The notes beneath the pieces were generated by a model. That model did no database searches. It saw nothing but the letters and a program-made list of their open reading frames with translations, and was not told the DNA's origin. The position numbers and the translations under genes are program-made. A stretch of DNA of 64,000 bases. Source: Oceanospirillum sp048264105 (lineage in GTDB: Bacteria; Pseudomonadota; Gammaproteobacteria; Pseudomonadales; Halomonadaceae). The stretch is from the NCBI GenBank assembly GCA_048264105.1, contig JBLXDJ010000001.1, positions 310,001-374,000 of the forward strand, written 5' to 3'. Shown piece by piece: positions 33,357 through 42,690 of this stretch (position 1 is the first letter of the stretch; every line of letters starts with the position of its first letter).

Positions 33357-34410
33357 GCCGCTTTCGCCATTGTGAGGGCGACAGCCGGGTCCAGCGTTTA
33401 AAAGCCCGGCAAAATGCTGCGGTTTCCGAGAATCCTACCCGCTCACTGACCTCATTAATGGACAGATGTTCAGAGTTGAGCAGCTTAATGGCGAAATCCC
33501 TGCGCAGATGCTCCTTCAGCTCTCTCAGGGATGTGCCTTCTTCCGATAGCTTTCTACGTAAAGTTCGCGGTGCCAGATGCAACTGATGGCTCAGTTGTTC
33601 CAGATCCGGCAGCTGATCAAAGTCGAACTGCTGCAGCAGCATTCTGAGTCGGGTTTTAAGGCGGTCATCCTGATCCGGCCGGTGCAGAATCATGGCGGGG
33701 GAAAGCCGCAGAAACTCTTTCAGTTCCTCCTCGCTGCGCACAATGGGCAGCTGCAGATAGCGTGGATGCAGATAAAAGCCACAGGTGTCAGCCTCAAAGA
33801 TCAGACTGCCGGTATACATCGCTTTGTACTCTTTGGCGTGAGAGGGGGCTGCGTAGTCAAAACAGGTACTGCTGAAGGGAATTTGCTGTCCGGTGAGCCA
33901 GCAGGAGAAGCGCTGCCACATCAGCAGCAGAAACTCCTGAAGCAGGTGATGACGATCTCTGTCCGTCCCCGTCAGCTTTAAGCGATAAAACACCTGTGAC
34001 TGACCTGAGTCATTCATCTGTTCTGCTTCAAGAGCCGCGTCGATATGGGGATAAACCGTACTGTAAAAGCGGGCGCTCTGTTTCAGCATGCCGCCCAGTG
34101 TTTTCGCCTGTTGCGCCAGTTCCGCCATCAGGGCAAAGACGCCGTTTTTACACACCGAGGGAGCCAGCCCCATAAATTCATCATGGGTCTCCCGCCAGAC
34201 CGCTTTGATTAGGTCGCTCAGCTGTTGCTCCGTAATCAGTTTGTCCGGTTGCTGATACCACGCCTGAGGAATCCCAGCCTGTGCCAGAAGGATTTCTGCC
34301 GGTATTCCCTGTTCCAGTGCGCCGCTAATACAGGCATGGATATAGTGATTGGCAATATGGGCTCTGGCGGAAGGACGGGGTGCCGACGGGGGTGAAACCT
34401 TGGAGTTCAT
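33343..34410 (-). CDS. AraC-family regulator of the acyl-CoA operon
   Basis: A 355-residue regulator. The N-terminal part (about 20-210) follows the Arabinose_bd type (PF12625) effector domain seen in many AraC regulators of catabolic genes (QAGIPQAWYQQPDKLITEQQ). The C-terminal AraC domain has two helix-turn-helices, the second being INEVSERVGFSETAAFCRAF with the family ending RLSPSQWRKR. It is divergent from the acyl-CoA dehydrogenase gene across 226 bp, and two matching direct-repeat sites there and before the ligase gene are probably its operators. Effector unknown, possibly an acyl-CoA or fatty acid. Confidence 0.9.
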   Translation of the reverse strand: MNSKVSPPSAPRPSARAHIANHYIHACISGALEQGIPAEILLAQAGIPQAWYQQPDKLITEQQLSDLIKAVWRETHDEFMGLAPSVCKNGVFALMAELAQQAKTLGGMLKQSARFYSTVYPHIDAALEAEQMNDSGQSQVFYRLKLTGTDRDRHHLLQEFLLLMWQRFSCWLTGQQIPFSSTCFDYAAPSHAKEYKAMYTGSLIFEADTCGFYLHPRYLQLPIVRSEEELKEFLRLSPAMILHRPDQDDRLKTRLRMLLQQFDFDQLPDLEQLSHQLHLAPRTLRRKLSEEGTSLRELKEHLRRDFAIKLLNSEHLSINEVSERVGFSETAAFCRAFKRWTRLSPSQWRKRQEQT

Positions 34411-34523
34411 GGGATGACGCCTCAGGATCGTATCTTATTGTTGTTTTCTTCGTTTGGCTTCACCTGACGCTATTACATTCCCGCCCCCAGATCCAGCATT
34501 CGGACTGACCGCATCGTTTTAGT

Positions 34524-34559
34524 GGCCGATTTGGTCAATTAATAAGACCGTAAGGGTCA
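34524..34559 (+). promoter_or_regulatory. direct-repeat operator (AraC type) before the acyl-CoA dehydrogenase
   Basis: Two 14-bp half-sites, GGCCGATTTGGTCA (34524) and GACCGTAAGGGTCA (34546), fit GRCCG-N4-GGTCA and start 22 bp apart, close to two helical turns. This is the geometry of AraC-family sites. It ends 77 bp before the ATG. The same pair recurs at 39453-39488. Confidence 0.65.
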
Positions 34560-34636
34560 TTCTAAGCCTGCCTGATAGCCGTTTTAATGGCCTGGACTGT
34601 CAATTATTCATCCGGAAAACTGTGGGTACTTAGGTT

Positions 34637-35815
34637 ATGAATGCATCTGTTTCTCCTCTCAACGCCTTGTCATCTTCTGTCTATGGGGAAGATGCCCCGC
34701 TTTTTATCGAAATGGTTCAACGCTTTCTGCAGCAGGAGGTTGAGCCTCATTTTGAACAATGGGAGGCGGATCATCAGGTGCCGCGCACGCTATGGAACAC
34801 CTTTGGTGAGGCGGGGCTGCTGGGTGTCGATATGCCGGAGCAATACGGTGGCGCCGGTGCTGACTTTGCGATCAGTCAGCTGATCTGTGAAGAGATCTCC
34901 CGTTATGGCTATGGAGGCATCGGCAGTGGATACAACATTCACGCCAATATCGTGATGCCTTACATCCTGCATATAGGCACCGAAGAACAGAAGCAGCACT
35001 GGTTGCCGAAAATGGCTTCGGGGGAGGTTGTTGGTGCCATCGCCATGACAGAACCCGGTGCCGGTAGTGATCTGGCGGCCCTGCGGACCCGCGCTGAGAA
35101 GGTGTCGGAAGGCTGGAAGATTAACGGTTCCAAGATCTTTATTACCAATGGTCTGCTGGCGGATATGGTGATCGTTTGTGCCAAAACCGATCCCAGGGCG
35201 GGAGCGAAAGGGGTTTCCCTGTTTCTGGTGGATGCGAACCTTCCGGGCTTTTCCAAAGGTAAAGGGATTCACAAGATCGGGCAGCACTCCAGTGATACTG
35301 CTGAACTCTTTTTTGAAGACCTGATCGTGCCGGAAGAGGCTTTGTTGGGCGAGCTGAACAAGGGCTTCGTTTACCTGATGCAGGAGCTGCCACGGGAGCG
35401 ACTTGGGGTTGCGTCTCAGGCCTTGGGTGCGATGGAAGGGGCGCTGCAACTGACGCTGGACTACGTACAGGAGCGCAAAGCCTTTGGTCAGCGTATTGCT
35501 GATTTTCAGAATACACGCTTCAAACTGGCCGAAGTGAAAGCCCAGATCGAACTGGGGCGTGCCTACTTTAATCAGTGCATGCAGCGCTACAGCGAAGGAG
35601 CGATGACTGCGACTGATGCGGCGACCCTGAAGCTGATGCTGAGTGAGATGCAGTGCAAAACCATCGATGAGTGCCTGCAGTTGTTCGGCGGCTATGGTTA
35701 CACCACGGAATATCCGATCTCCCGTTTCTATGTCGATGCCCGCATCCAGACCATCTACGCCGGTACCTCGGAAATTATGAAAGAGGTGATCGCCCGTTCT
35801 TTATTGGGGCGCTGA
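34637..35815 (+). CDS. acyl-CoA dehydrogenase (long-chain/isovaleryl type)
   Basis: A 392-residue FAD-dependent acyl-CoA dehydrogenase that introduces the 2,3-double bond in beta-oxidation. Marks are AMTEPGAGSDLAALRTRA (136-153), IFITNG, and ERKAFGQRI (279-287). The usual base position near the C-terminus reads YAGTSEI, Ala instead of Glu, while E267 sits nine residues before the YVQERKAFG helix end, where long-chain and isovaleryl-CoA dehydrogenases keep their base. It should therefore be active on longer or branched substrates. First gene of the operon, under the AraC-type operator. Confidence 0.92.
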   Translation: MNASVSPLNALSSSVYGEDAPLFIEMVQRFLQQEVEPHFEQWEADHQVPRTLWNTFGEAGLLGVDMPEQYGGAGADFAISQLICEEISRYGYGGIGSGYNIHANIVMPYILHIGTEEQKQHWLPKMASGEVVGAIAMTEPGAGSDLAALRTRAEKVSEGWKINGSKIFITNGLLADMVIVCAKTDPRAGAKGVSLFLVDANLPGFSKGKGIHKIGQHSSDTAELFFEDLIVPEEALLGELNKGFVYLMQELPRERLGVASQALGAMEGALQLTLDYVQERKAFGQRIADFQNTRFKLAEVKAQIELGRAYFNQCMQRYSEGAMTATDAATLKLMLSEMQCKTIDECLQLFGGYGYTTEYPISRFYVDARIQTIYAGTSEIMKEVIARSLLGR

Positions 35816-35879
35816 TTTCAGCAGTCCTGACAGTCCCAAGTTACCGATTAAAACAACAATAACTGCGAAGGATTTAGCG

Positions 35880-37100
35880 ATGTCTGCAACAGATTTATCC
35901 CCGTTTGATTTAACCAAGGTCGTTATTTTGGAGGGTGCCCGTACCGCCATCGGTGCTTTTGGTGGTTCTCTGAGCCAGTTTACTCCCGCTGAACTGGGCA
36001 CCTTTGCCGCAAAAGAGGCGATTAAACGCTCAGGTGTACCCGCTGCTGAGATCGACCATTCGGTCTTTGGCCATATCATCACCACCTCGCCGCAGGATGT
36101 GTATCTCTCCCGTCATATCGCCCTCAATGCCGGTCTGCCGGTTGAGTCGGCAGCCCTGAATGTGAACCGCCTCTGTGGTTCTTCGGTGCAGTCCCTGATC
36201 TCTGCGGCCCAGATGATTGCCGCCGGTGACAGCCGTATCGCATTGGCTGGCGGTGCTGAAAGCATGAGTCAGGGGGCGTATCTGCTGCCTAATATGCGTT
36301 TCGGTCAGCGCATGGGCGACGGCAAAACCCTGGATATGACGCTGGATATTCTGAGTGACCCGTTTGATAGCGGTCATATGGGGATTACCGCTGAGAACAT
36401 TGCCGGACGTTACGGCTATAGTCGCGAACAGTTGGATCAATTCGCCCTGGACAGCCATCAGAAAGCGGCAACAGCCATTAAAGAGGGGCTGTTTGAATCT
36501 CAGATTGTGCCGGTGGAGATCCGTAAGAAGCGCCAGACACAGCTGTTTGCCACCGATGAGCATGTTCGTGCGGATATTACCGCTGAGGGGCTTGCCAGCC
36601 TGAAGCCAGCCTTTAAAAAAGAAGGACTGGTGACAGCAGGGAACGCCTCCGGTATCAACGATGGTGCTGCTGCGCTGGTGCTGACCTCTGAGGCGGAAGC
36701 CCGTCGTCGTGGTTTGAAGCCTCGCGCCCGCTTTGTCAGCTATGCCTTTGCCGGTGTCGAGCCGGATGTGATGGGGCTGGGGCCGATTCCGGCAGTGAAA
36801 ACCGCGCTGGAAAAGGCCGGTCTGACGGTTGCTGATCTGGACGTGATCGAATCCAACGAAGCCTTTGCCGCTCAGGCGATGGCAGTAACGGAATCCCTCG
36901 GTTTTGACCCTGCCAAAGTAAACCCCAATGGCGGGGCTGTAGCTCACGGCCATCCGGTGGGCGCAACCGGTTCTATCATCACGCTGAAAGCACTGTATGA
37001 GCTGGAGCGGATCGGTGGCCGTTACGGCCTGATCACCATGTGCATTGGTGGCGGACAGGGGATCGCCCTGATCGTTGAAAACCTGAAGGAGCGTAACTGA
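35880..37100 (+). CDS. fadA: acetyl-CoA acyltransferase (thiolase)
   Basis: A 406-residue thiolase II-fold enzyme that cleaves 3-oxoacyl-CoA with CoA in the last beta-oxidation step. The nucleophile is C99 in NVNRLCGSS, the base His is in GAVAHGHPVGATGS, and the second Cys is C388 in TMCIGGGQG. NEAFAAQAM is also intact. It follows the dehydrogenase by 64 bp and its stop codon region overlaps the start of the next gene by one base, so it is translationally coupled. The symbol reflects operon position; an acetoacetyl-CoA thiolase role is also possible. Confidence 0.92.
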   Translation: MSATDLSPFDLTKVVILEGARTAIGAFGGSLSQFTPAELGTFAAKEAIKRSGVPAAEIDHSVFGHIITTSPQDVYLSRHIALNAGLPVESAALNVNRLCGSSVQSLISAAQMIAAGDSRIALAGGAESMSQGAYLLPNMRFGQRMGDGKTLDMTLDILSDPFDSGHMGITAENIAGRYGYSREQLDQFALDSHQKAATAIKEGLFESQIVPVEIRKKRQTQLFATDEHVRADITAEGLASLKPAFKKEGLVTAGNASGINDGAAALVLTSEAEARRRGLKPRARFVSYAFAGVEPDVMGLGPIPAVKTALEKAGLTVADLDVIESNEAFAAQAMAVTESLGFDPAKVNPNGGAVAHGHPVGATGSIITLKALYELERIGGRYGLITMCIGGGQGIALIVENLKERN

Positions 37101-39427
37101 TGGCGGAGCTGATGGGGGAACGTCAGATTCGACGGGTTGCGGTGATCGGTGCCGGAGTTATGGGGGCGGGTATTGCGGCGCAGGCGGCTAATGCCGGTGC
37201 TCAGGTGCTGCTGCTCGATCGTGCCTCTGAAGGCTCGAATCCTGTCGAGCGCAGTTGCATTGCAGCGGATGCTCTCGCGCGTATGGTGAAAAGCGGCTCC
37301 CGTGGTGCCCTGATGTCCGCTGAAGTGGCGGATCGGATCACTGTCGGTAATACCGAAGATCATCTTTCAGAGCTGGCGCAGCAGGATTGGATTGTAGAGG
37401 CGATTGTTGAGCGTCTGGATGTGAAGCAGGCGTTGTATCGTCGGATCGATCAGGTGCGTGCTCAGCACTGCATGGTGTCCTCTAATACGTCGACCTTGCC
37501 ACTGCGGCATCTGCTGGAAGGGATGAGCGAGGGCTTTCGCCAGCACTTTGTGGTGACCCATTTCTTTAACCCACCACGCTATATGCGGCTGGTGGAGTTT
37601 GTTTCCACTGAAGAAACCTCGCCGGAGGGACTGGCGGCACTTGACGCTTTCAACGACAAAGCGATGGGTAAAACTGTGATCACCTGTGCCGACCGGCCGG
37701 GCTTTATCGCCAACCGGCTCGGGGTGTACTGGATGCAGGTTGCCCTTCAGGAAGCGATCGCGCTGGAGCTGGATGTACGGCAGGCGGATCAGACACTGCA
37801 GCTGTGTGGTTTCCCTAAGACTGGTGTCTTCGGGCTTTGGGATCTGTGCGGTATCGACCTGATGCCGGAGGTGACCGCAAGTCTCAGTCGTCTGCTGCCG
37901 GAAGAGGATGCCTTCCAGCGATACGCCAAGTCACCGGAGCTGATCAGCACCCTGATCGAAAAAGGCTGGCATGGCCGCAAGGGCAGAGTGCTGCAGGGGT
38001 TTTACCGTCAGACTCAGGATGCCGCCGGAAACAAGCAGCTTCATCAGCTGAACCTGAACAGCCTTGAATATCAGCCACTGGCAGATCTGCCGGACTGGCC
38101 GAGCCTCAAGCTGAAACGGGGCGCTCTTTCGCAACTGGTTCAGCAGACCGATAAGGGCGGTGAATATGCCCGCCGTGTGTTGAGTCGTGTCGTCGCTTAT
38201 GCCGCCTCGCTGTTACCGGATGTGGCGGAGGATATCGCAGCGATCGATACCGCTATGCGTCTCGGCTACAACTGGCGTTTTGGCCCCTTTGAGCTGAGAG
38301 ATCAAATTGGCGCAGACGCCTTTGATACTTTGCTCAGTGAGGAGCAGCGCCGCGACCCAGAGGCGTTTGCCGGAACCGCGCTCTGGCAGCAGCAGGCCGC
38401 TGAAGAACACAAGTCCGGTTACTGCCGGATTGACGGCGTCACTCATCAGCTGACCTTAACCGGGGGTTATCAGCCTATCCACCATGCTGAAGGCATAGTC
38501 CACTGGTCAGATCTGATCCGGGGACAAGCGTTGAGTGAAGGGCAGTTCAGCCGACTCTGGCCGGTGGATGATGAGCTGCTTTGCTTTGAACTTTCTGCCC
38601 GAATTAATGCGCTCAGCACCACACTGCTGGATGAGCTGGAAACCGCATTGGATTGTGCTGTTCGTGACAATAAGGCGCTTTTGATCGCCAGTAGCGGCGC
38701 TGTGTTTGCCGCAGGAGCCGATCTGAAAGAGTTTATGCAGCTGAGAGAAGTGGGTGGTCTGGAGCGCTATATCCGCCGTGGTCAGCAGTTGTTTCAGCGT
38801 ATCGAAGCATCGCCTGTGCCTGTCGTCGCTGCGGTCGCCGGAAAGGCTCTGGGTGGCGGTGTTGAGTTGCTGATGCATTGCCATCATGTGCAGTTGGCAG
38901 CGGAAGCTCAGCTGGGGCTGGTGGAAGCTCAGGTGGGCATCGTACCGGGCTGGGGCGGTTGTAAGAAACTGCTGGCGAATAGCGCTCAGTTGTTGGGGGC
39001 GGATCAGGCGGTTGAACACTGCTTTAACACCCTGAAATCAGCCCGCGTCAGTCACTCTGCCCTGGAGGCTAAAGCGCTGGGTTTTGTCTCAGAGCATAGT
39101 GCCATCAGCATGAATCCGGATCGTCTGCTGGGTGACGCTATTGCCGTTGCCCGATCACTTAAAGCGAAAGGTGAGGCGGCCACTGTTGACTATGAGTTAC
39201 CGGTTTTGACGGCTTATCAGCCCGATTCAGCTTCGAGTCCGGAAGCTCCCTTTCAGATGCGCTTAGAACAGGAGTTGCTTACGTTGCTGAATCAGGCGAG
39301 TCGTGAAGGCTGGTATCAGGCATTCGACGAGCTGGAGCTGGCGACGGATCTCAGTCTGGCGCAGAACCCCGGCTGTCTGGCTCGTATGCAGCATCTTCTG
39401 GAAACCGGAAAGCCGCTGCAGAACTGA
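37100..39427 (+). CDS. bifunctional 3-hydroxyacyl-CoA dehydrogenase / enoyl-CoA hydratase, FadN type
   Basis: A 775-residue bifunctional beta-oxidation enzyme. The dehydrogenase comes first (NAD loop GAGVMGAGIA at 14-23; catalytic region THFFNPPRYM; second C-terminal helical domain to about 460). The crotonase-type hydratase comes last (AAGADLKEFM near 537, KALGGGVELL near 588, GLVEAQVGIVPGWGG near 612). This order is opposite to FadB/FadJ and matches FadN of Bacillus. The trio dehydrogenase-thiolase-FadN is the same gene set as the Bacillus fadNAE operon, in another order. Overlaps fadA by one base. Confidence 0.92.
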   Translation: MAELMGERQIRRVAVIGAGVMGAGIAAQAANAGAQVLLLDRASEGSNPVERSCIAADALARMVKSGSRGALMSAEVADRITVGNTEDHLSELAQQDWIVEAIVERLDVKQALYRRIDQVRAQHCMVSSNTSTLPLRHLLEGMSEGFRQHFVVTHFFNPPRYMRLVEFVSTEETSPEGLAALDAFNDKAMGKTVITCADRPGFIANRLGVYWMQVALQEAIALELDVRQADQTLQLCGFPKTGVFGLWDLCGIDLMPEVTASLSRLLPEEDAFQRYAKSPELISTLIEKGWHGRKGRVLQGFYRQTQDAAGNKQLHQLNLNSLEYQPLADLPDWPSLKLKRGALSQLVQQTDKGGEYARRVLSRVVAYAASLLPDVAEDIAAIDTAMRLGYNWRFGPFELRDQIGADAFDTLLSEEQRRDPEAFAGTALWQQQAAEEHKSGYCRIDGVTHQLTLTGGYQPIHHAEGIVHWSDLIRGQALSEGQFSRLWPVDDELLCFELSARINALSTTLLDELETALDCAVRDNKALLIASSGAVFAAGADLKEFMQLREVGGLERYIRRGQQLFQRIEASPVPVVAAVAGKALGGGVELLMHCHHVQLAAEAQLGLVEAQVGIVPGWGGCKKLLANSAQLLGADQAVEHCFNTLKSARVSHSALEAKALGFVSEHSAISMNPDRLLGDAIAVARSLKAKGEAATVDYELPVLTAYQPDSASSPEAPFQMRLEQELLTLLNQASREGWYQAFDELELATDLSLAQNPGCLARMQHLLETGKPLQN

Positions 39428-39452
39428 ATGTCAGCGCTTGAACATCGATTTT

Positions 39453-39488
39453 GGCCGTTTCGATCAAAAAGAAAGACCGTTACGGCCA
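39453..39488 (+). promoter_or_regulatory. second direct-repeat operator, before the acyl-CoA ligase
   Basis: Half-sites GGCCGTTTCGATCA (39453) and GACCGTTACGGCCA (39475) again start 22 bp apart. Over 38 aligned bases 28 are the same as at the first operator (34524). It lies 106 bp before the ligase ATG and implies a separate promoter under the same regulator. A hairpin GTTGGCT/AGCCAAC (39498-39524) follows. Confidence 0.65.
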
Positions 39489-39594
39489 TTGTTCAGGGTT
39501 GGCTGGCGTTATTAACTAGCCAACGCCTGTTCTGAAAATACTCTTATAACGATTCTTTTAATACAAAAACAATAAGTAAGAAGAGAGGTGTCGC

Positions 39595-41184
39595 ATGTCG
39601 ACCATGGATATGGCTCAAATTATTGCCCGCGCTACCCGTAACACCATCGGTGATGGTCTGGAGCGTTCCGCCCGCCGAAACGCCGACAAGGTGGCGCTGC
39701 AGTATGCGGATCGCCAATGGCGCTTTTCAGAGTTTAATCTGGCAGTAAATCGAGTGGCGAATCATCTGATCGCCTCCGGTCTCAGTAAAGGTGACCGGGT
39801 TGCGGCCTATGGCAAAAACTCTGATGCTTACCTGCTGCTGTTTCTCGCCTGTGCTAAAGCGGGTCTGATTCATGTACCGGTGAACTTTGCACTGGTGCAG
39901 GAGGAACTCCTCTACGTGCTGAATCAGTCCGGTGCTAAGGCGCTGTTCTCTGATACCAGCCTGAAAGCCCATATCGATGAGGTTTATGATCAGGTTGATC
40001 TGGCTCTGCATGGCAGCCTGCATGCCGCTGATCCTGCGACCGCATCAGATGAAACGCTGGATATTCTGTCAGTTGCTCTGGATGCGTCTGTCAATGCGGC
40101 AGCGCCGGATCTTGAGCTGAGCGACAGTGATGTCGTACAGATTCTTTATACCTCAGGCACCACCTCTGACCCGAAAGGGGCGATGCACACTCATCGCTCG
40201 CTGATGTCAGAGTACGCCAGCTGTATTAACCATCTGGATATCACGCCGGATGATCGTGGTCTGGCCGCGTTGCCTCTGTATCACTCGGCACAGATGCATG
40301 TTTTCAGTATGCCGGCACTGCTGTCCGGTTCCTTCTCCTATCTGATCGATACCCCGACACCGGATCTGATTCTTAAACTGCTGAAAGAGGAGAAACTGAA
40401 CTCCTTCTTCGCACCGCCAACGGTCTGGATCGCCCTGCTGCGCCATGATGATTTCGTGGATGCAGAGCTGCAACATCTGCAGAAACTCTACTACGGCGCA
40501 TCCATCATGCCGGAGCCCATTGTGCATGAGCTGGAACAGCGCCTGCCGGAGTCCGGCCTGTATAACTGCTATGGCCAGAGCGAGATTGCACCTCTGGCAA
40601 CGGTTCTCACCCCGGCTGAACATAAAGCCCGCCCGAGTTCCTGCGGTCGCCCTGTTTCCTCTGTCTGCACCCGTATCGTTGATCCTGTAACCGGTGAAGA
40701 TTGTGCGCCGGGTCAGCAGGGTGAGCTGGTGCATCAGTCACCCCATCTGATGGTGGGTTACTGGGATAAACCTGAAGAAACGGCCGAGGCCTTTAAAGAT
40801 GGCTGGTTCCATTCCGGTGATCTGGGGATTCAGGATGAGGAAGGCTTTATCTATATCGTCGACCGCATCAAGGATGTGGTGAATACCGGAGGCGTACTGG
40901 TGGCCAGTCGCGATGTGGAAGAAGCCCTCTACACGCATCCTTCTATCGCTGAGGTTGCTGTCATCGGCGTACCGGATGAGAAGTGGATTGAAGCGATCGC
41001 CGCTGTTGTTGTGCTGAAACCTGAAAGTCCGGCAGATGAAGCGGGTCTGATCAGCCATGCTAAAGAACATCTGGCGGCGTTCAAAGTACCGAAGCAGGTG
41101 CATTTTGTGGATCAGCTTCCCAAGAATACCGCCGGTAAACTGCTGAAACGCACCTTGCGTGATCAGTTTGCCCAGAGCGCTTAG
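39595..41184 (+). CDS. acyl-CoA synthetase (AMP-forming)
   Basis: A 529-residue ANL-superfamily ligase that activates a fatty or related carboxylic acid with ATP and CoA. The phosphate loop is YTSGTTSDPKGAMHTH (about 184-199). Further motifs are NCYGQSEIAPLA, GWFHSGDLGIQDEEGFIYI (adenylate and hinge), VDRIKDVVNTGG and the C-terminal catalytic Lys in LPKNTAGKLLKR. It should feed the dehydrogenase-thiolase-FadN set upstream. Chain-length or aromatic preference cannot be read. An AGAGAGGTG ribosome site precedes the ATG. Confidence 0.92.
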   Translation: MSTMDMAQIIARATRNTIGDGLERSARRNADKVALQYADRQWRFSEFNLAVNRVANHLIASGLSKGDRVAAYGKNSDAYLLLFLACAKAGLIHVPVNFALVQEELLYVLNQSGAKALFSDTSLKAHIDEVYDQVDLALHGSLHAADPATASDETLDILSVALDASVNAAAPDLELSDSDVVQILYTSGTTSDPKGAMHTHRSLMSEYASCINHLDITPDDRGLAALPLYHSAQMHVFSMPALLSGSFSYLIDTPTPDLILKLLKEEKLNSFFAPPTVWIALLRHDDFVDAELQHLQKLYYGASIMPEPIVHELEQRLPESGLYNCYGQSEIAPLATVLTPAEHKARPSSCGRPVSSVCTRIVDPVTGEDCAPGQQGELVHQSPHLMVGYWDKPEETAEAFKDGWFHSGDLGIQDEEGFIYIVDRIKDVVNTGGVLVASRDVEEALYTHPSIAEVAVIGVPDEKWIEAIAAVVVLKPESPADEAGLISHAKEHLAAFKVPKQVHFVDQLPKNTAGKLLKRTLRDQFAQSA

Positions 41185-41277
41185 AAGAGCATCTGACGTT
41201 TTGCCTTCCCTGCCCTGCAGGGAGGTTGTTACGCAACTTAGTCAAAAGAAAAAACAAAAACAACAAAGGAAGACCCT

Positions 41278-42498
41278 ATGCGTTTAAAACTGAAACACCT
41301 GACCGCAAGCGTGTTGTCGGCACTGGCGATCTCTGCTGGCGCTCAGGCAGCGGATATCTCAGACAATGAGATCCGTATCGGCTATATCGCCGATATGTCC
41401 GGTACCTATAGCCCGCTTGCGGGGCCGAACGGTCTGACAGCGGCCAAAATGGCCATTGCTGACTTTGGCGGCAAGGTGAAAGGTAAAAAGATTACGATTG
41501 TAGCGGCTGATGATCAGAACAAACCTGATATTGGTGCCAACAAGGTTCGTGAGTGGATCGATACCGATAATATCGATCTGGTGGCGGGCATGGTGTCATC
41601 GGCGGTCACGATTGCGGTGAACAAGGTGGTGGAGTCGAAAGACAAACTCTCCATTGTTTCCGGCTCGGCGTCCTCCTCCATTACCAATCAATACTGTACG
41701 CCTAACTCGGTGCATTACGTTTATGACACCTACGCTCTGGCCCACGGCACCGGTGAAGCCGTGGTAAAAGAGGGTGGTGACAGCTGGTTCTTCCTGACCG
41801 CCGATTACGCCTTTGGCCATGCGATGGAAGGCGATGTTGCGGCTGTGGTTAAGGGCAGTGGCGGCAAGGTTGTTGGCGGTGTTCGTCACCCGTTAGCTAC
41901 CAGCGATTTCTCCTCGTTTATTCTGCAGGCGCAGGCATCCGGAGCCAAAATTGTGGGTCTGGCGAATGCTGGCGCAGATACCATTAACGCCCTGAAAACC
42001 GCAAAAGAGTTTGGGGTTGTGGCGTCAGGTCAGAAGCTGGCCGGTTTGCTGGTTTTCCTGCATGACGTAAAAAGTCTGGGACTGGAAACCACCCAGGGAC
42101 TTCAGCTGACAACCGGTTTCTATTGGGACAGAACCCCTGAAACCCGTACCTGGTCGAAACGCTTCTATGAAGAGACCGGCACTATGCCAACCATGGTGCA
42201 TGCGGGTATCTACTCATCGACTATGCATTACCTGAAAGCGGTTGAGAAAACCGGTACGGATGATGCGCAAACGGTTATGGCTGAAATGAAAGCAACTCCG
42301 GTAAATGACTTCTTCGCCAGCAACGGCCGTATTCGGGATGATGGTCGTATGATTCACGATATGTATCTGGCAGAGGTGAAGAAACCATCGGAATCGAATG
42401 GTGAGTGGGATCTGTTTAAGATTCTGCGAACCATTCCGGCAGATCAGGCGTTCCGTCCTCTGTCCGAATCCAAGTGCCGCCTGGTTGCCGGTCGCTGA
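41278..42498 (+). CDS. branched-chain-amino-acid-type ABC binding protein
   Basis: A 406-residue periplasmic binding protein of the LivJ/HAAT type. It has a signal peptide (MRLKLKHLTASVLSALAISA, cut after AQA) and the mature start ADISDNEIRIGYIADMSGTY. The fold marks are DDQNKPDIGANKVREWID and DYAFGHAMEGD. No membrane or ATPase subunit lies nearby, so it is an orphan. Its position directly after the acyl-CoA ligase suggests it captures the same carboxylic acid or an aromatic compound rather than an amino acid. AAGGAAG precedes the ATG. Confidence 0.88.
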   Translation: MRLKLKHLTASVLSALAISAGAQAADISDNEIRIGYIADMSGTYSPLAGPNGLTAAKMAIADFGGKVKGKKITIVAADDQNKPDIGANKVREWIDTDNIDLVAGMVSSAVTIAVNKVVESKDKLSIVSGSASSSITNQYCTPNSVHYVYDTYALAHGTGEAVVKEGGDSWFFLTADYAFGHAMEGDVAAVVKGSGGKVVGGVRHPLATSDFSSFILQAQASGAKIVGLANAGADTINALKTAKEFGVVASGQKLAGLLVFLHDVKSLGLETTQGLQLTTGFYWDRTPETRTWSKRFYEETGTMPTMVHAGIYSSTMHYLKAVEKTGTDDAQTVMAEMKATPVNDFFASNGRIRDDGRMIHDMYLAEVKKPSESNGEWDLFKILRTIPADQAFRPLSESKCRLVAGR

Positions 42499-42592
42499 TG
42501 GCTAATCGCTAATCGCTAAAAGCATCAACTTGTAAAAAGCATTAACTCGTTAGTCCACCTCTTGTTATCCGGACAGGGATGTCCACCTTGAT

Positions 42593-42630
42593 AAAGCCCG
42601 GCTGCTGATGATTAGCAGTCGGGCTTTTTT
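42593..42630 (+). terminator. terminator of the acyl-CoA locus
   Basis: AAAGCCCGGCTGCT and AGCAGTCGGGCTTTTTT pair around GATGATT. It lies about 95 bp after the binding-protein stop, past a short GCTAATC repeat. Confidence 0.9.
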
Positions 42631-42690
42631 CGTTATCAGCTTCGGCTATAAGCAGGGAGGATATACGGCTGCGGGATATAAGAGGGTGAA

